From contig NZ_JANUGV010000007.1 of the NCBI RefSeq assembly GCF_024753215.1, forward strand, positions 1 through 64,000: a stretch of 64,000 bases of DNA. The letters are read 5' to 3'. This document shows, one piece after another, positions 7,685-14,696 of the stretch; the stretch's first letter is position 1, and each line of letters begins with the position of its first letter. The notes beneath the pieces were generated by a model that was not told where the DNA came from, ran no database searches, and saw only the letters and a list, made by a program, of their open reading frames with translations. The position numbers and the translations under genes are program-made. The stretch is from Massilia solisilvae. Its GTDB lineage: Bacteria > Pseudomonadota > Gammaproteobacteria > Burkholderiales > Burkholderiaceae_D.

Positions 7685-8071
7685 TCAAAGGAAGAACAGC
7701 GGGTTTTTGGTGACGGCCACGGCCACAATGTAACCGAAGGTGGTCAAAGCCGCCAGCCACGCAATCGTGCGCACGGCCTTGGTGCGCCCGTACTTGAGCG
7801 CCACGCTGCCCAGCAAGATGTAGGCCACGAGGGCGACCAGCTTGGCCGTGAGCCAGGGCTGCTCGCCCGGGTACTGGTGGCTCCACGCGGCCAGGCCGAC
7901 CGCGGAGCCCAGCAGCAGCGAATCGACCAGGTGCGGCACGGTCTTGACCCAGCGCCGCTGCAGCAGCGGCGAGCCGGCCAGCATCCAGGTGCCGCGCACA
8001 AGGAAAAAGCTGCCCGAAAGGGCAGCGCAGGTCATGTGGAAGTGTTTGAGCAGCAGGTAGTCCATCGTCAT
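7685..8071 (-). CDS. SirB family integral membrane protein
   Basis: A protein of about 128 residues has four predicted membrane helices and the SirB2-type start MDYLLLKHFHMTCAALSG, with His residues in the first helix and the signature RWVKTVPHLVDSLLLGSAVGLA. SirB proteins are of unknown biochemical function; the name comes from a Salmonella invasion regulator. The start at 8071 overlaps the upstream repressor stop in an ATGA arrangement, and a second ATG two codons later (8065) is equally possible. Its place inside the norZ operon suggests a membrane role in NO or haem handling, which is inference. Confidence 0.72.
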   Translation of the reverse strand: MTMDYLLLKHFHMTCAALSGSFFLVRGTWMLAGSPLLQRRWVKTVPHLVDSLLLGSAVGLAAWSHQYPGEQPWLTAKLVALVAYILLGSVALKYGRTKAVRTIAWLAALTTFGYIVAVAVTKNPLFFL

Positions 8072-8517
8072 CCGGAAAAGGTCAGTTCGGCGAATCCGTC
8101 GGCCAGCCGTGAGCGCGGGAGCGGCAGCACGCTGGCCAGCGATATGCGATCCAGTTCCTGCAAGTATGCACTGGTTGCGCGTCCGAGTGCGTGCTTGAGC
8201 ACGCAAATGGGCGCCAGCGCACATGTGTTCTTTTCCTCGTCGAAGCACTCGACGATGGTGAAATCGGGTTCGGTCAGACGCACGACCGAGCCGATCGTGA
8301 TGGTTTCCGGGTCGCGTGCCAGGCGCACGCCGCCGGTGCGGCCGCGCACGGTCTCGACCAGGCCCGCCAGGCCCAGCCGGTGCACGACCTTGGTCAGATG
8401 GTTCTTCGAGATGCCGTGGTTGATGGCGATCTCCTGGATCGTCACCAGACGGTCCTTCTGCGCGCCGACGTACATCAGCACGCGCAGGGCGTAATCGGTA
8501 TAGTCGGTCAGTCGCAT
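8068..8517 (-). CDS. Rrf2-family repressor, second NsrR-like paralogue
   Basis: This 149-residue Rrf2 regulator has a winged helix (MRLTDYTDYALRVL, with recognition helix ISKNHLTKVVHRL). It keeps Cys91, Cys99 and Cys105 and also Asp8, the ligand set reported for the iron-sulfur cluster of NsrR. It is clearly paralogous to the protein at 11355-11822, and the DNA-reading helices are nearly identical, so both may bind the same AAGATGCAT-type sites. It is inside the norZ operon, so it should be made when norZ is derepressed and could act as feedback. Which of the two is the main NO sensor cannot be told from sequence. Confidence 0.82.
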   Translation of the reverse strand: MRLTDYTDYALRVLMYVGAQKDRLVTIQEIAINHGISKNHLTKVVHRLGLAGLVETVRGRTGGVRLARDPETITIGSVVRLTEPDFTIVECFDEEKNTCALAPICVLKHALGRATSAYLQELDRISLASVLPLPRSRLADGFAELTFSG

Positions 8518-8540
8518 GGTCGTCGGTGCGCTTGGCGCTG

Positions 8541-8807
8541 TCAGGCTTTGACGGTGAAATCGATCACGATCTCTTCCGGGTTGCGTGCCACGTAGCCGAT
8601 GTCGATGCGCGGACCGAAGTAGTTGCGCAGCTGGGCCAGCAGGGGCAGCGGATCATGGTCGTTCACGAAGCGCATGGTCTCGCCCGGGGTCAGCGACTCG
8701 AGCGCGCCGAAGATCGAGGCATGGCGGAAGCGGCGGGCCACGCCGCGCGCGTCGAACAGGTGGGTGTTGTTGGCCTGGGCCGAATCGTTGCAAGTGCAGT
8801 TGGACAT
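8541..8807 (-). CDS. DUF2249 domain-containing protein (first copy)
   Basis: An 88-residue protein has the DUF2249 pattern: FDARGVARRFRHASIFGALESLTPGETMRFVNDHDPLPLLAQL, then EIVIDF. The short N-terminal tail contains CTCN. It is translated from an ATG preceded by AAGGAA and is the first gene after norZ, separated from it by a strong 13-bp hairpin. Family members cluster with NO reductases and haemerythrin-like proteins, and the conserved His and Asp (NDHDPLPL) could contact metal or haem. No activity has been established that I can name. Confidence 0.75.
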   Translation of the reverse strand: MSNCTCNDSAQANNTHLFDARGVARRFRHASIFGALESLTPGETMRFVNDHDPLPLLAQLRNYFGPRIDIGYVARNPEEIVIDFTVKA

Positions 8808-8829
8808 GATGGATTCCTTGTGTGGGTTG

Positions 8830-8864
8830 GCAGGGCGCCGGCGGAGGGGGAGCCGGCGCCCTGC
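8830..8864 (-). terminator. 13-bp hairpin between norZ and the DUF2249 gene
   Basis: GCAGGGCGCCGGC at 8830-8842 and its exact complement at 8852-8864 form a 13-bp stem around a 9-base loop, six bases after the norZ stop. There is no T-run, so it more likely trims or protects the norZ mRNA end and lowers downstream expression than stops transcription fully. Confidence 0.5.
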
Positions 8865-8869
8865 ATTGC

Positions 8870-11155
8870 TTAGGCCTTGGTGCCTTCAACCGGTTCGGTT
8901 GCGGCGACCGTGGCTTCCTTCGGTGCGCCGCCGCGCAGCAGGCGCAGGGCGAACACGGCCAGGAACAGGGCGCCGATTGCGAACACGATGTCGCCAGGCA
9001 CGCGCAGCCACACCATGTTCTCCATGAAGGCCGAGTGGATCACTTCAGGCGAACGGGCGTACCACATGCCCTTGGTGATGCTGGCGGCAGCCTGGTAGAT
9101 ACCGGCCGGGACCAGCGCCATGAACACCATCATCGCCAGGCCGATGTTCAGCAGCCAGAACATCTGCTTGAGCAGTGCGTCCGACCAGGCCAGGCGGCTG
9201 GTCAGGCCGCGCAGGCAGAACAGCATCAGGCCGATGCCGAGCATGCCGTACACACCGAACAGCGCTGCGTGGCCGTGTGCTGCGGTCAGGTTCAGGCCCT
9301 GCACGTAGTACAGCGAGATCGGGGTGTTGATCGAGAAGCCGAGCAGGCCGGCGCCAACCATGTTCCAGAAGCCGACGGCAATGAAGCACAGGATCGACCA
9401 CTTGTAGCTCTGGACCCACGGCGCGGCCTTCGAGCGCTCATAGTTGCGATAAGCTTCGAAGCCGATCATCGACAGCGGGACCACTTCCAGTGCCGAGAAC
9501 ATGCCGCCGATGGCGATCACCGAAGTCGGGGTGCCGGTCCAGTACAGGTGGTGCAGGGTGCCCAGGATGCCGCCGAACAGGAACACGATGGTTTCCAGCA
9601 CGATGGCGCTGTTGGCGGTCGCTGCACGGATCAGGCCAAGGCGCGAGAACAGCAGGGCGATGACTGCGGTGGCGAACACTTCGAAGAAGCCTTCGACCCA
9701 CAGGTGCACCAGCCACCAGCGCCAGTACTCGATCATCGAGTAGTGGGTGGTACGGCCCCAGGCCAGCGAGGTGGCGTAGAAGGCGCCGATGCAGCAGGCC
9801 GACAGGAACACCATCATGATCAGGCCGCGGCTTTCCGAAGCCTTGGTCAGCGCGGGCCACAGGCCACGGCCGAGCAGGAAGGCCCAGAACAGCAGGCCCA
9901 CGAACAGCAGGTATTGCCAGATGCGGCCCATGCTGGTGAACTCCAGGCCCTGGCTGCCGAGCCAGAACGAGAACTCGTTGCCCTTGTGCTCGATCGAACC
10001 AAGCCAGCCGCACACGGTCGAGCCGACCACGATGAACAGCAGCGCGTAGAACAGCACGTCCACGCCGAGCTTCTGGAATTTCGGTTCACGGCCGCCGATG
10101 ATCGGGGCGATGTACAGGCCGGTGGCCAGCCAGGCGGTCGCGATCCACAGCACCGCGAACGAGGTGTGGATGGTGCGGCTGACGGTGTACGGCAGGATGT
10201 CTGCCAGCGGGAAGCCGAAGAAGCTGTGGCCTTCGACCGAGTAGTGGGCGGTGATGGCGCCAAAGCCCACCTGCGCCAGGATCAGGCCGATCACGACGAA
10301 GAAGTACTTCTTGGTCGCTTTCATCGACGGCGTCGCTTTCACGCTCACCAGCGGGTCGGCCTTCGGCGGGATCGGGTCGTCTTCTTCCTTGTGCGACGAG
10401 TGGTACAGGATCATGGCGGCAATCGCGCCAATCATCAGGATGATCGAAGCGATCGACCAGATGCCGGTGCCGGCGCTCGGGCTGTTGCCGACCAGCGGCT
10501 CCATCGGCCAGTTGCTGGTGTAGGACAGGCCGGTTTCGCCCGGACGGTCGGCGGCAGTGGCCCACGACGACCAGAAGAAGAAGCCGGTCAGCGCCTGGCG
10601 CTCGCTTGCCTCGGGCAGCGAGCCGGCGTTCATCGCATATTGTTCACGCAGCTTGTCGAGCTTGGGGTCGGTGCCGAACAGGCCGGCATAGTGCTCGGCG
10701 ACCTGGCGCACGGCTTCGGCACGGATGTCCGACAGGGCCAGCGTCTTGGTCTTTTCGTCATAGGTGTTGGTGCGCAGTTCCTGCTTCACCAGCGCGTCGA
10801 TCTGGCCGCGCTGTTCGGCGGACAAATTCGCATAGCTGGTCTTGTAATTGCGCTGTGCGAACAGATCTTGGAGTGCAAGGGCTTCGCGGTGCAGCCAGTC
10901 GGCCGACCAGTCCGGCGCCACGTAGCTGCCGTGGCCCCAGACGGTGCCGAGCTGCTGGCCACCGGCCGACAGCCAGGCTTGCTGGCCAAGCGTGACCTGC
11001 TCGGCCGTGTACAGGACGTCACCCTTGGTGCTGGTGACCTGTTGTGGAATTGGGGGCGCCTTCAGGTAGATTTCCTTGCCGACCCACAGCAGGGCGGCAA
11101 AGGATGCTACGCAGATGATCGCAAGCCAAGTCCATAGTTTGCGCGTGGCATGCAT
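8870..11155 (-). CDS. norZ: Quinol-dependent nitric oxide reductase (qNOR)
   Basis: This 761-residue enzyme reduces two NO to N2O in the inner membrane using quinol. Residues about 10-30 form the first helix, followed by the long periplasmic N-terminal domain typical of the single-subunit type (about 35-230, with LGQQAWLSAGGQQLGTVWGHGSY). The catalytic NorB-like part follows. It has the low-spin haem ligand region SRTIHTSF, the FeB segment RWWLVHLWVEGFFEVFATA with His and Glu, the paired His of GTLHHLYWTGTP, and the haem ligands in NLTAAHGHAALFG. The ATG at 11155 (MHATRKLW) follows GGAACT. An NsrR-type palindrome 59 bp upstream indicates NO-dependent derepression. It leads the accessory operon down to 6165. 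Confidence 0.95.
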   Translation of the reverse strand: MHATRKLWTWLAIICVASFAALLWVGKEIYLKAPPIPQQVTSTKGDVLYTAEQVTLGQQAWLSAGGQQLGTVWGHGSYVAPDWSADWLHREALALQDLFAQRNYKTSYANLSAEQRGQIDALVKQELRTNTYDEKTKTLALSDIRAEAVRQVAEHYAGLFGTDPKLDKLREQYAMNAGSLPEASERQALTGFFFWSSWATAADRPGETGLSYTSNWPMEPLVGNSPSAGTGIWSIASIILMIGAIAAMILYHSSHKEEDDPIPPKADPLVSVKATPSMKATKKYFFVVIGLILAQVGFGAITAHYSVEGHSFFGFPLADILPYTVSRTIHTSFAVLWIATAWLATGLYIAPIIGGREPKFQKLGVDVLFYALLFIVVGSTVCGWLGSIEHKGNEFSFWLGSQGLEFTSMGRIWQYLLFVGLLFWAFLLGRGLWPALTKASESRGLIMMVFLSACCIGAFYATSLAWGRTTHYSMIEYWRWWLVHLWVEGFFEVFATAVIALLFSRLGLIRAATANSAIVLETIVFLFGGILGTLHHLYWTGTPTSVIAIGGMFSALEVVPLSMIGFEAYRNYERSKAAPWVQSYKWSILCFIAVGFWNMVGAGLLGFSINTPISLYYVQGLNLTAAHGHAALFGVYGMLGIGLMLFCLRGLTSRLAWSDALLKQMFWLLNIGLAMMVFMALVPAGIYQAAASITKGMWYARSPEVIHSAFMENMVWLRVPGDIVFAIGALFLAVFALRLLRGGAPKEATVAATEPVEGTKA

Positions 11156-11213
11156 GGTAGTTCCTTGGTGGTTGGGTTGATCGAGTTTCGAAGTTCTCTG
11201 CTGGGCAGCAGTT

Positions 11214-11236
11214 AAGATGCATTCTAGGTGCATCTT
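11214..11236. promoter_or_regulatory. NsrR-type palindrome between norZ and nsrR
   Basis: AAGATGCATTC, one base, then AGGTGCATCTT form a 23-bp dyad with eight matched outer bases per arm. It fits the NsrR consensus AAGATGYATTT-N-AAATRCATCTT. It is 59 bp upstream of the norZ ATG and about 118 bp from nsrR, so norZ is the clearer target. Confidence 0.8.
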
Positions 11237-11286
11237 TTATTTGAGGCAAACGAAATGTATGTTTTCTTGACCCAGGTTGTGTTTTT

Positions 11287-11316
11287 TTGAGACACCGGCA
11301 CAAAAAGTTGTAAAAT
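11287..11316 (+). promoter_or_regulatory. Candidate nsrR promoter
   Basis: TTGAGA (11287-11292), an 18-bp spacer and TAAAAT (11311-11316) resemble a sigma-70 promoter 39 bases ahead of the nsrR ATG. A separate dyad, GCACAAA at 11298-11304 and TTTGTGC at 11316-11322, overlaps the spacer and -10 and might be an operator. Confidence 0.4.
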
Positions 11317-11354
11317 TTGTGCCTGTTATCGCGCATGGCGCGAATGACCCGACA

Positions 11355-11822
11355 ATGAGACTGACTTCCTATACTGACTATGCCCTGCGCACGCTGATGT
11401 ACCTGGCGCTTAACCGCGACCGCCTGGTCACGATCGGCGACATCGCGGAGAACCACAACATCGCCAAGAACCACCTGACCAAGGTGGTGCACCAGCTGGG
11501 CACGCTCGGCTATGTCGAAACCGTGCGCGGACGCAGCGGCGGCCTGCGGCTGGGACGCGAACCGTCCGCCATCACCATTGGCGAAGTGGTGCGCGAGACC
11601 GAGAGCGACTTCTATATGGCCTCGTGCTTCGACGCCAGCACCGCACCGTGCCTGTACGCGGCCGGCTGCGAGATGCGCGGGGCGCTGGCGCGCGCCACCA
11701 GCGCCTTCCTCGACGTGCTCGACAGCGTCACGCTCGAGCAGATGGTCGCGCGCGATCCCAAGCTGGGTACACCCGGCGTGCAGGCGATCCAGCTGCACTT
11801 CAACAAGCGCGCCGCCGCCTGA
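11355..11822 (+). CDS. nsrR: NO-sensing Rrf2-family repressor NsrR
   Basis: The protein has 155 residues with the NsrR start MRLTSYTDYALRTLMYLAL. The winged-helix recognition segment is IAKNHLTKVVHQL and the wing is RGRSGGLRLG. Cys91, Cys99 and Cys105 with Asp8 match the ligand set of the NsrR iron-sulfur cluster, which NO destroys to relieve repression. An in-frame upstream ATG exists, but the family start at 11355 is much better. It is divergent from norZ, and NsrR-type palindromes sit before norZ and nnrS. A close paralogue lies at 8068-8517; I give this one the symbol because of its divergent position. Confidence 0.88.
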   Translation: MRLTSYTDYALRTLMYLALNRDRLVTIGDIAENHNIAKNHLTKVVHQLGTLGYVETVRGRSGGLRLGREPSAITIGEVVRETESDFYMASCFDASTAPCLYAAGCEMRGALARATSAFLDVLDSVTLEQMVARDPKLGTPGVQAIQLHFNKRAAA

Positions 11823-11839
11823 CCGCAACGCATTGTCGG

Positions 11840-11853
11840 TTGCTCTAGGTCAA
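11840..11853 (+). promoter_or_regulatory. Weak Crp/Fnr-type box upstream of nnrS
   Basis: TTGCT-CTAG-GTCAA keeps the outer TTG and TCAA of the Crp/Fnr consensus but misses inner bases. It lies 20 bp before a better box and may be a secondary site. Confidence 0.35.
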
Positions 11854-11860
11854 TCCGCCC

Positions 11861-11874
11861 ATGATGCAGGTCAA
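11861..11874 (+). promoter_or_regulatory. Candidate Crp/Fnr-type box upstream of nnrS-hemN
   Basis: ATGAT-GCAG-GTCAA is one base off TTGAT-N4-RTCAA and nearly the same as the box at 3813-3826. It is about 125 bp upstream of nnrS. Activation by the regulator at 5505-6185 or by Fnr would suit an operon that includes the anaerobic haem gene hemN. Confidence 0.5.
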
Positions 11875-11954
11875 AACATGCGCGAGTTCGGCCCGCCGTG
11901 CGCGACAACCAACTCGGCCGCAGATCAAGGTTGCCTGCACAGGCTGTCCGGTAT

Positions 11955-11977
11955 AAGATGCATTAAAAATGTATCTT
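11955..11977. promoter_or_regulatory. NsrR-type palindrome immediately upstream of nnrS
   Basis: AAGATGCATTA, one base, then AAATGTATCTT form a 23-bp dyad with 9 of 11 positions matched between arms. It starts inside a -10-like TATAAG (11952-11957) and ends 15 bp before the nnrS ATG, so bound repressor would block both promoter and translation start. This is one of the two best NsrR sites in the window. Confidence 0.82.
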
Positions 11978-11992
11978 AAACGGAGAAATACC

Positions 11993-13177
11993 ATGTCTCT
12001 CTTGACCATCGAAGAACGCGAAGCGCCCGCCCCAACGCCGGGTTCGGCCTTGCTGGCGCTGGGGTTCCGCCCGTTCTACCTGCTGGCTGCGGCCTTCGCC
12101 GCCGTCAGCATCCCGGCCTGGATCGCCAGCTACTACGGCGTGGCCGGGCCGTTCCAGGTCGGCCTGGCCTGGCACGTGCACGAAATGATGTTCGGCTTCG
12201 TGGTGGCCGTGGTGGTGGGCTTTCTGTACACCGCCGGGCGCAACTGGACCGGCCTGTGGACGCCGCGCGGCGCCCAGCTGGCCGCCATTGCCGGGCTGTG
12301 GATCGCGGGCAGGGTGGCCATGTTCGCCGGCTCGCCGCTGGTGGCCGCCGTGGTGGACGTGGCTTTCCTGCCGGTTGCGGCATGGCCGTTCTACCAGGTG
12401 CTCAAGCGCACCGGCAACAAGCGCAACCTGTTCCTGGTCGCGCTGCTGGGCCTGCTGGCGGTGGCCAACGCGCTGTACCACGCCGCCGTGCTGGGCTGGA
12501 TCGACGCCTCGCCGCTGCGCCCGGTCTATGCCGCCATCATCGTGGTGGTGGTGATCGAGGGCGCCATCGGCGGGCGCGTGATCCCGATGTTCACCCAGAA
12601 CGGCGTGGGCGCCAAGACCGTCAGCAACCCGCGCACCGACAAGCTGGCGCTGGGCTGCACTGCCGCCGCCGGCCTGGCCTGGGGGCTGAACCTGCCGGCC
12701 ATCGTGACCGCGCCGCTGGCACTGGCCGCGGCCGTGTTCCAGGCCATGCGCCTGGCCGGCTGGAAGCCGCTCGCCACCCTGGGCAACCCGCTGGTGTGGA
12801 TCCTGCACGCGTCGTACGCCTGGATCCCGTTCGGCTTCCTGCTGCTGGCGCTGTCGCAACTTGGCGTGGTGCCGCAGTCGGCCGCCGTGCACGTGCTCGC
12901 GGTGGGCGCGCTGGCCGGCCTGATCCTTGGTATGATGACGCGCACCGCACTTGGCCACACGGGCCGGAAGCTGGCGTCGGGGCCGAAGGAAACGGCGATG
13001 TACGTGCTGGTCCAGCTGGGCGTGGTCACACGCCTGGTGGCGGCGCTGTCGCCGGACGGCGCGCGCAATGTCGCGCTGGTCGCCGCCGCGGTCTGCTGGA
13101 GCGCCGCATTCGCGCTGTACGTGGCCGTGTACGGCCCCTACCTGTGCCGCCCGCGCATCGATGGGCGCGAGGGATAA
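11993..13177 (+). CDS. nnrS: NnrS family haem-copper membrane protein
   Basis: The protein has 394 residues and about 12 membrane helices. It has the NnrS start LLALGFRPFYLLAAAFAA and the segments WHVHEMMFGFVVAVVVGFLYTA, EGAIGGRVIPMFTQNGVG and GMMTRTALGHTGR, which carry the conserved His and Arg residues. NnrS binds haem and copper and protects cells from NO stress, in particular the damage to iron-metabolite complexes. The start at 11993 is 15 bp after the NsrR palindrome; an earlier in-frame ATG would lie within that palindrome. It is followed by hemN after 18 bp, so the two are almost certainly co-transcribed. Confidence 0.93.
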   Translation: MSLLTIEEREAPAPTPGSALLALGFRPFYLLAAAFAAVSIPAWIASYYGVAGPFQVGLAWHVHEMMFGFVVAVVVGFLYTAGRNWTGLWTPRGAQLAAIAGLWIAGRVAMFAGSPLVAAVVDVAFLPVAAWPFYQVLKRTGNKRNLFLVALLGLLAVANALYHAAVLGWIDASPLRPVYAAIIVVVVIEGAIGGRVIPMFTQNGVGAKTVSNPRTDKLALGCTAAAGLAWGLNLPAIVTAPLALAAAVFQAMRLAGWKPLATLGNPLVWILHASYAWIPFGFLLLALSQLGVVPQSAAVHVLAVGALAGLILGMMTRTALGHTGRKLASGPKETAMYVLVQLGVVTRLVAALSPDGARNVALVAAAVCWSAAFALYVAVYGPYLCRPRIDGREG

Positions 13178-13195
13178 CACCAACAAGGATACACG

Positions 13196-14620
13196 ATGTC
13201 GAAAACCGCATTCCCGGCGCCGGGCGCGCTGGACCTGTCCGCCGACCTGATCGAACGGATGAGCCAGCAGGGGCCACGCTACACGTCCTACCCGACGGCG
13301 GACCGCTTCCACGGCCAGTTCACCGCGCTCGACTACCAGGCCGCGGTGCAGGGGCTGCGCGCGGCCGGCGGCGTGCGGCCGCTGTCGCTGTACGTGCATA
13401 TCCCGTTCTGCCAGTCGCTGTGCTACTACTGCGGCTGCAACAAGATCATCACCACCAACCGCGACAAGGCCGCCATCTACCTCGACTACCTCAAGCGCGA
13501 GGTGGACATGCAGGCCGCGCTGTTCGGCGCCGACAACCGGGTCGAGCAGCTGCACTTCGGCGGCGGCACGCCCACCTACCTGTCCGACGCCCAGATGGGC
13601 GAGCTGATGGACTACTTGCGCAGCCGCTTCACCTTCGTGGGCGACGCCGAGGGCGAGTATTCGATCGAGATCGACCCGCGCACGGTGGACCCCGAGCGCG
13701 TGCATTCGCTGCGGCGCCAGGGCTTCAACCGCCTGAGCCTGGGCGTGCAGGACTTCGACGCCGAGGTGCAGAAGGCGGTCAACCGCATCCAGCCCGAGGC
13801 GCTCACGCTCAACGCGATTGCCGCCGCGCGCGAGGCGGGCTTCCGCTCGGTCAGCATCGACCTGATCTACGGCCTGCCCAAGCAGAGCATGGAAACGATG
13901 CGCCAGACGCTGGCCAAGGTGGTCTCCGCCAGCCCCGACCGCATCTCGATCTACAACTACGCGCATATGCCGGCCCTGTTCAAGTCGCAGCGCCTGATCG
14001 ACGAGGACGAGCTGCCGGCGGCGCAGGTCAAGCTCGACATGCTGGCGCTGTGCATCGAGCAGCTCACCAATGCCGGCTACGTGTACATCGGCATGGACCA
14101 CTTCGCCAAGCCCGACGACGAGCTCGCGATCGCCCAGAAGAGCGGAGGCTTGCAGCGCAACTTCCAGGGCTACTCGACCCATGCCGAGGCCGACATGGTG
14201 TCGGTCGGCGTGTCGGCGATCAGCGCGGTGGGCAGCGTGTACGCGCAAAACGAAAAGTCGCTGGAGCGCTACTACGCGGCGCTGGACCGCGGCGAACTGC
14301 CGCTTGCGCGCGGGATCGCGCTCTCGGCCGACGACAGCATCCGGCGCGCCGTCATCCAGCGCCTGATGTGCGACTTCACGCTCGACGTGCCCGCGTTCGA
14401 ACGCGCGCACGGCATCGTCTTCAACGACTACTTCGCGGCCGAGATGCCCAAGCTGCGCGCGTTCGAGGCCGACGGCCTGCTGGCGCTGGAGGCCGGCGCG
14501 ATCAGCGTCACCACGCGCGGGCGCCTGCTCATCAGGAACATCGCGATGGCGTTCGACGCCTGGCTCGGCAAGCCCAACCACGTGCCGCTGCAGCGCATGC
14601 AGTATTCCAAAACCATCTGA
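13196..14620 (+). CDS. hemN: Oxygen-independent coproporphyrinogen III dehydrogenase
   Basis: This 474-residue radical SAM enzyme decarboxylates coproporphyrinogen III to protoporphyrinogen IX without oxygen. The cluster motif CQSLCYYCGC supplies Cys72, Cys76 and Cys79, followed by GGGTPTYL, IEIDPRTV and the HemN-specific YNYAHMP and QRNFQGYST segments. It has the full-length HemN layout with the C-terminal HemN domain, not the shorter HemW type, which lacks the initial GPRYTSYPTADRF motif seen here. Downstream of nnrS and behind its regulatory sites, it supplies haem for NorZ and other respiratory enzymes under low oxygen. Confidence 0.95.
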   Translation: MSKTAFPAPGALDLSADLIERMSQQGPRYTSYPTADRFHGQFTALDYQAAVQGLRAAGGVRPLSLYVHIPFCQSLCYYCGCNKIITTNRDKAAIYLDYLKREVDMQAALFGADNRVEQLHFGGGTPTYLSDAQMGELMDYLRSRFTFVGDAEGEYSIEIDPRTVDPERVHSLRRQGFNRLSLGVQDFDAEVQKAVNRIQPEALTLNAIAAAREAGFRSVSIDLIYGLPKQSMETMRQTLAKVVSASPDRISIYNYAHMPALFKSQRLIDEDELPAAQVKLDMLALCIEQLTNAGYVYIGMDHFAKPDDELAIAQKSGGLQRNFQGYSTHAEADMVSVGVSAISAVGSVYAQNEKSLERYYAALDRGELPLARGIALSADDSIRRAVIQRLMCDFTLDVPAFERAHGIVFNDYFAAEMPKLRAFEADGLLALEAGAISVTTRGRLLIRNIAMAFDAWLGKPNHVPLQRMQYSKTI

Positions 14621-14652
14621 GCCGGGGCAAGGCCGGGCGCACGTATAATCCG

Positions 14653-14683
14653 TTCAGGAACCGCCGCGTTGGCGGTTCCTGAA
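14653..14683 (+). promoter_or_regulatory. Perfect 13-bp hairpin in the esterase leader
   Basis: TTCAGGAACCGCC, the loop GCGTT and the exact complement follow a TATAAT hexamer (14644-14649) by only three bases and end 13 bp before the esterase ATG. With no T-run it could be the hemN 3' end or a 5' leader structure on the esterase mRNA. I cannot tell which. Confidence 0.5.
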
Positions 14684-14696
14684 CCTGCACACGTGT

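Noticed and set aside
11963-14581. An 872-codon open frame on the minus strand
   Set aside because: It mirrors nnrS and hemN on the other strand, has no recognisable domain and starts inside their regulatory region.
2762-14620. A complete denitrification pathway
   Set aside because: No nitrate reductase or nitrous oxide reductase gene is present in the window; only nitrite and NO reduction can be supported.
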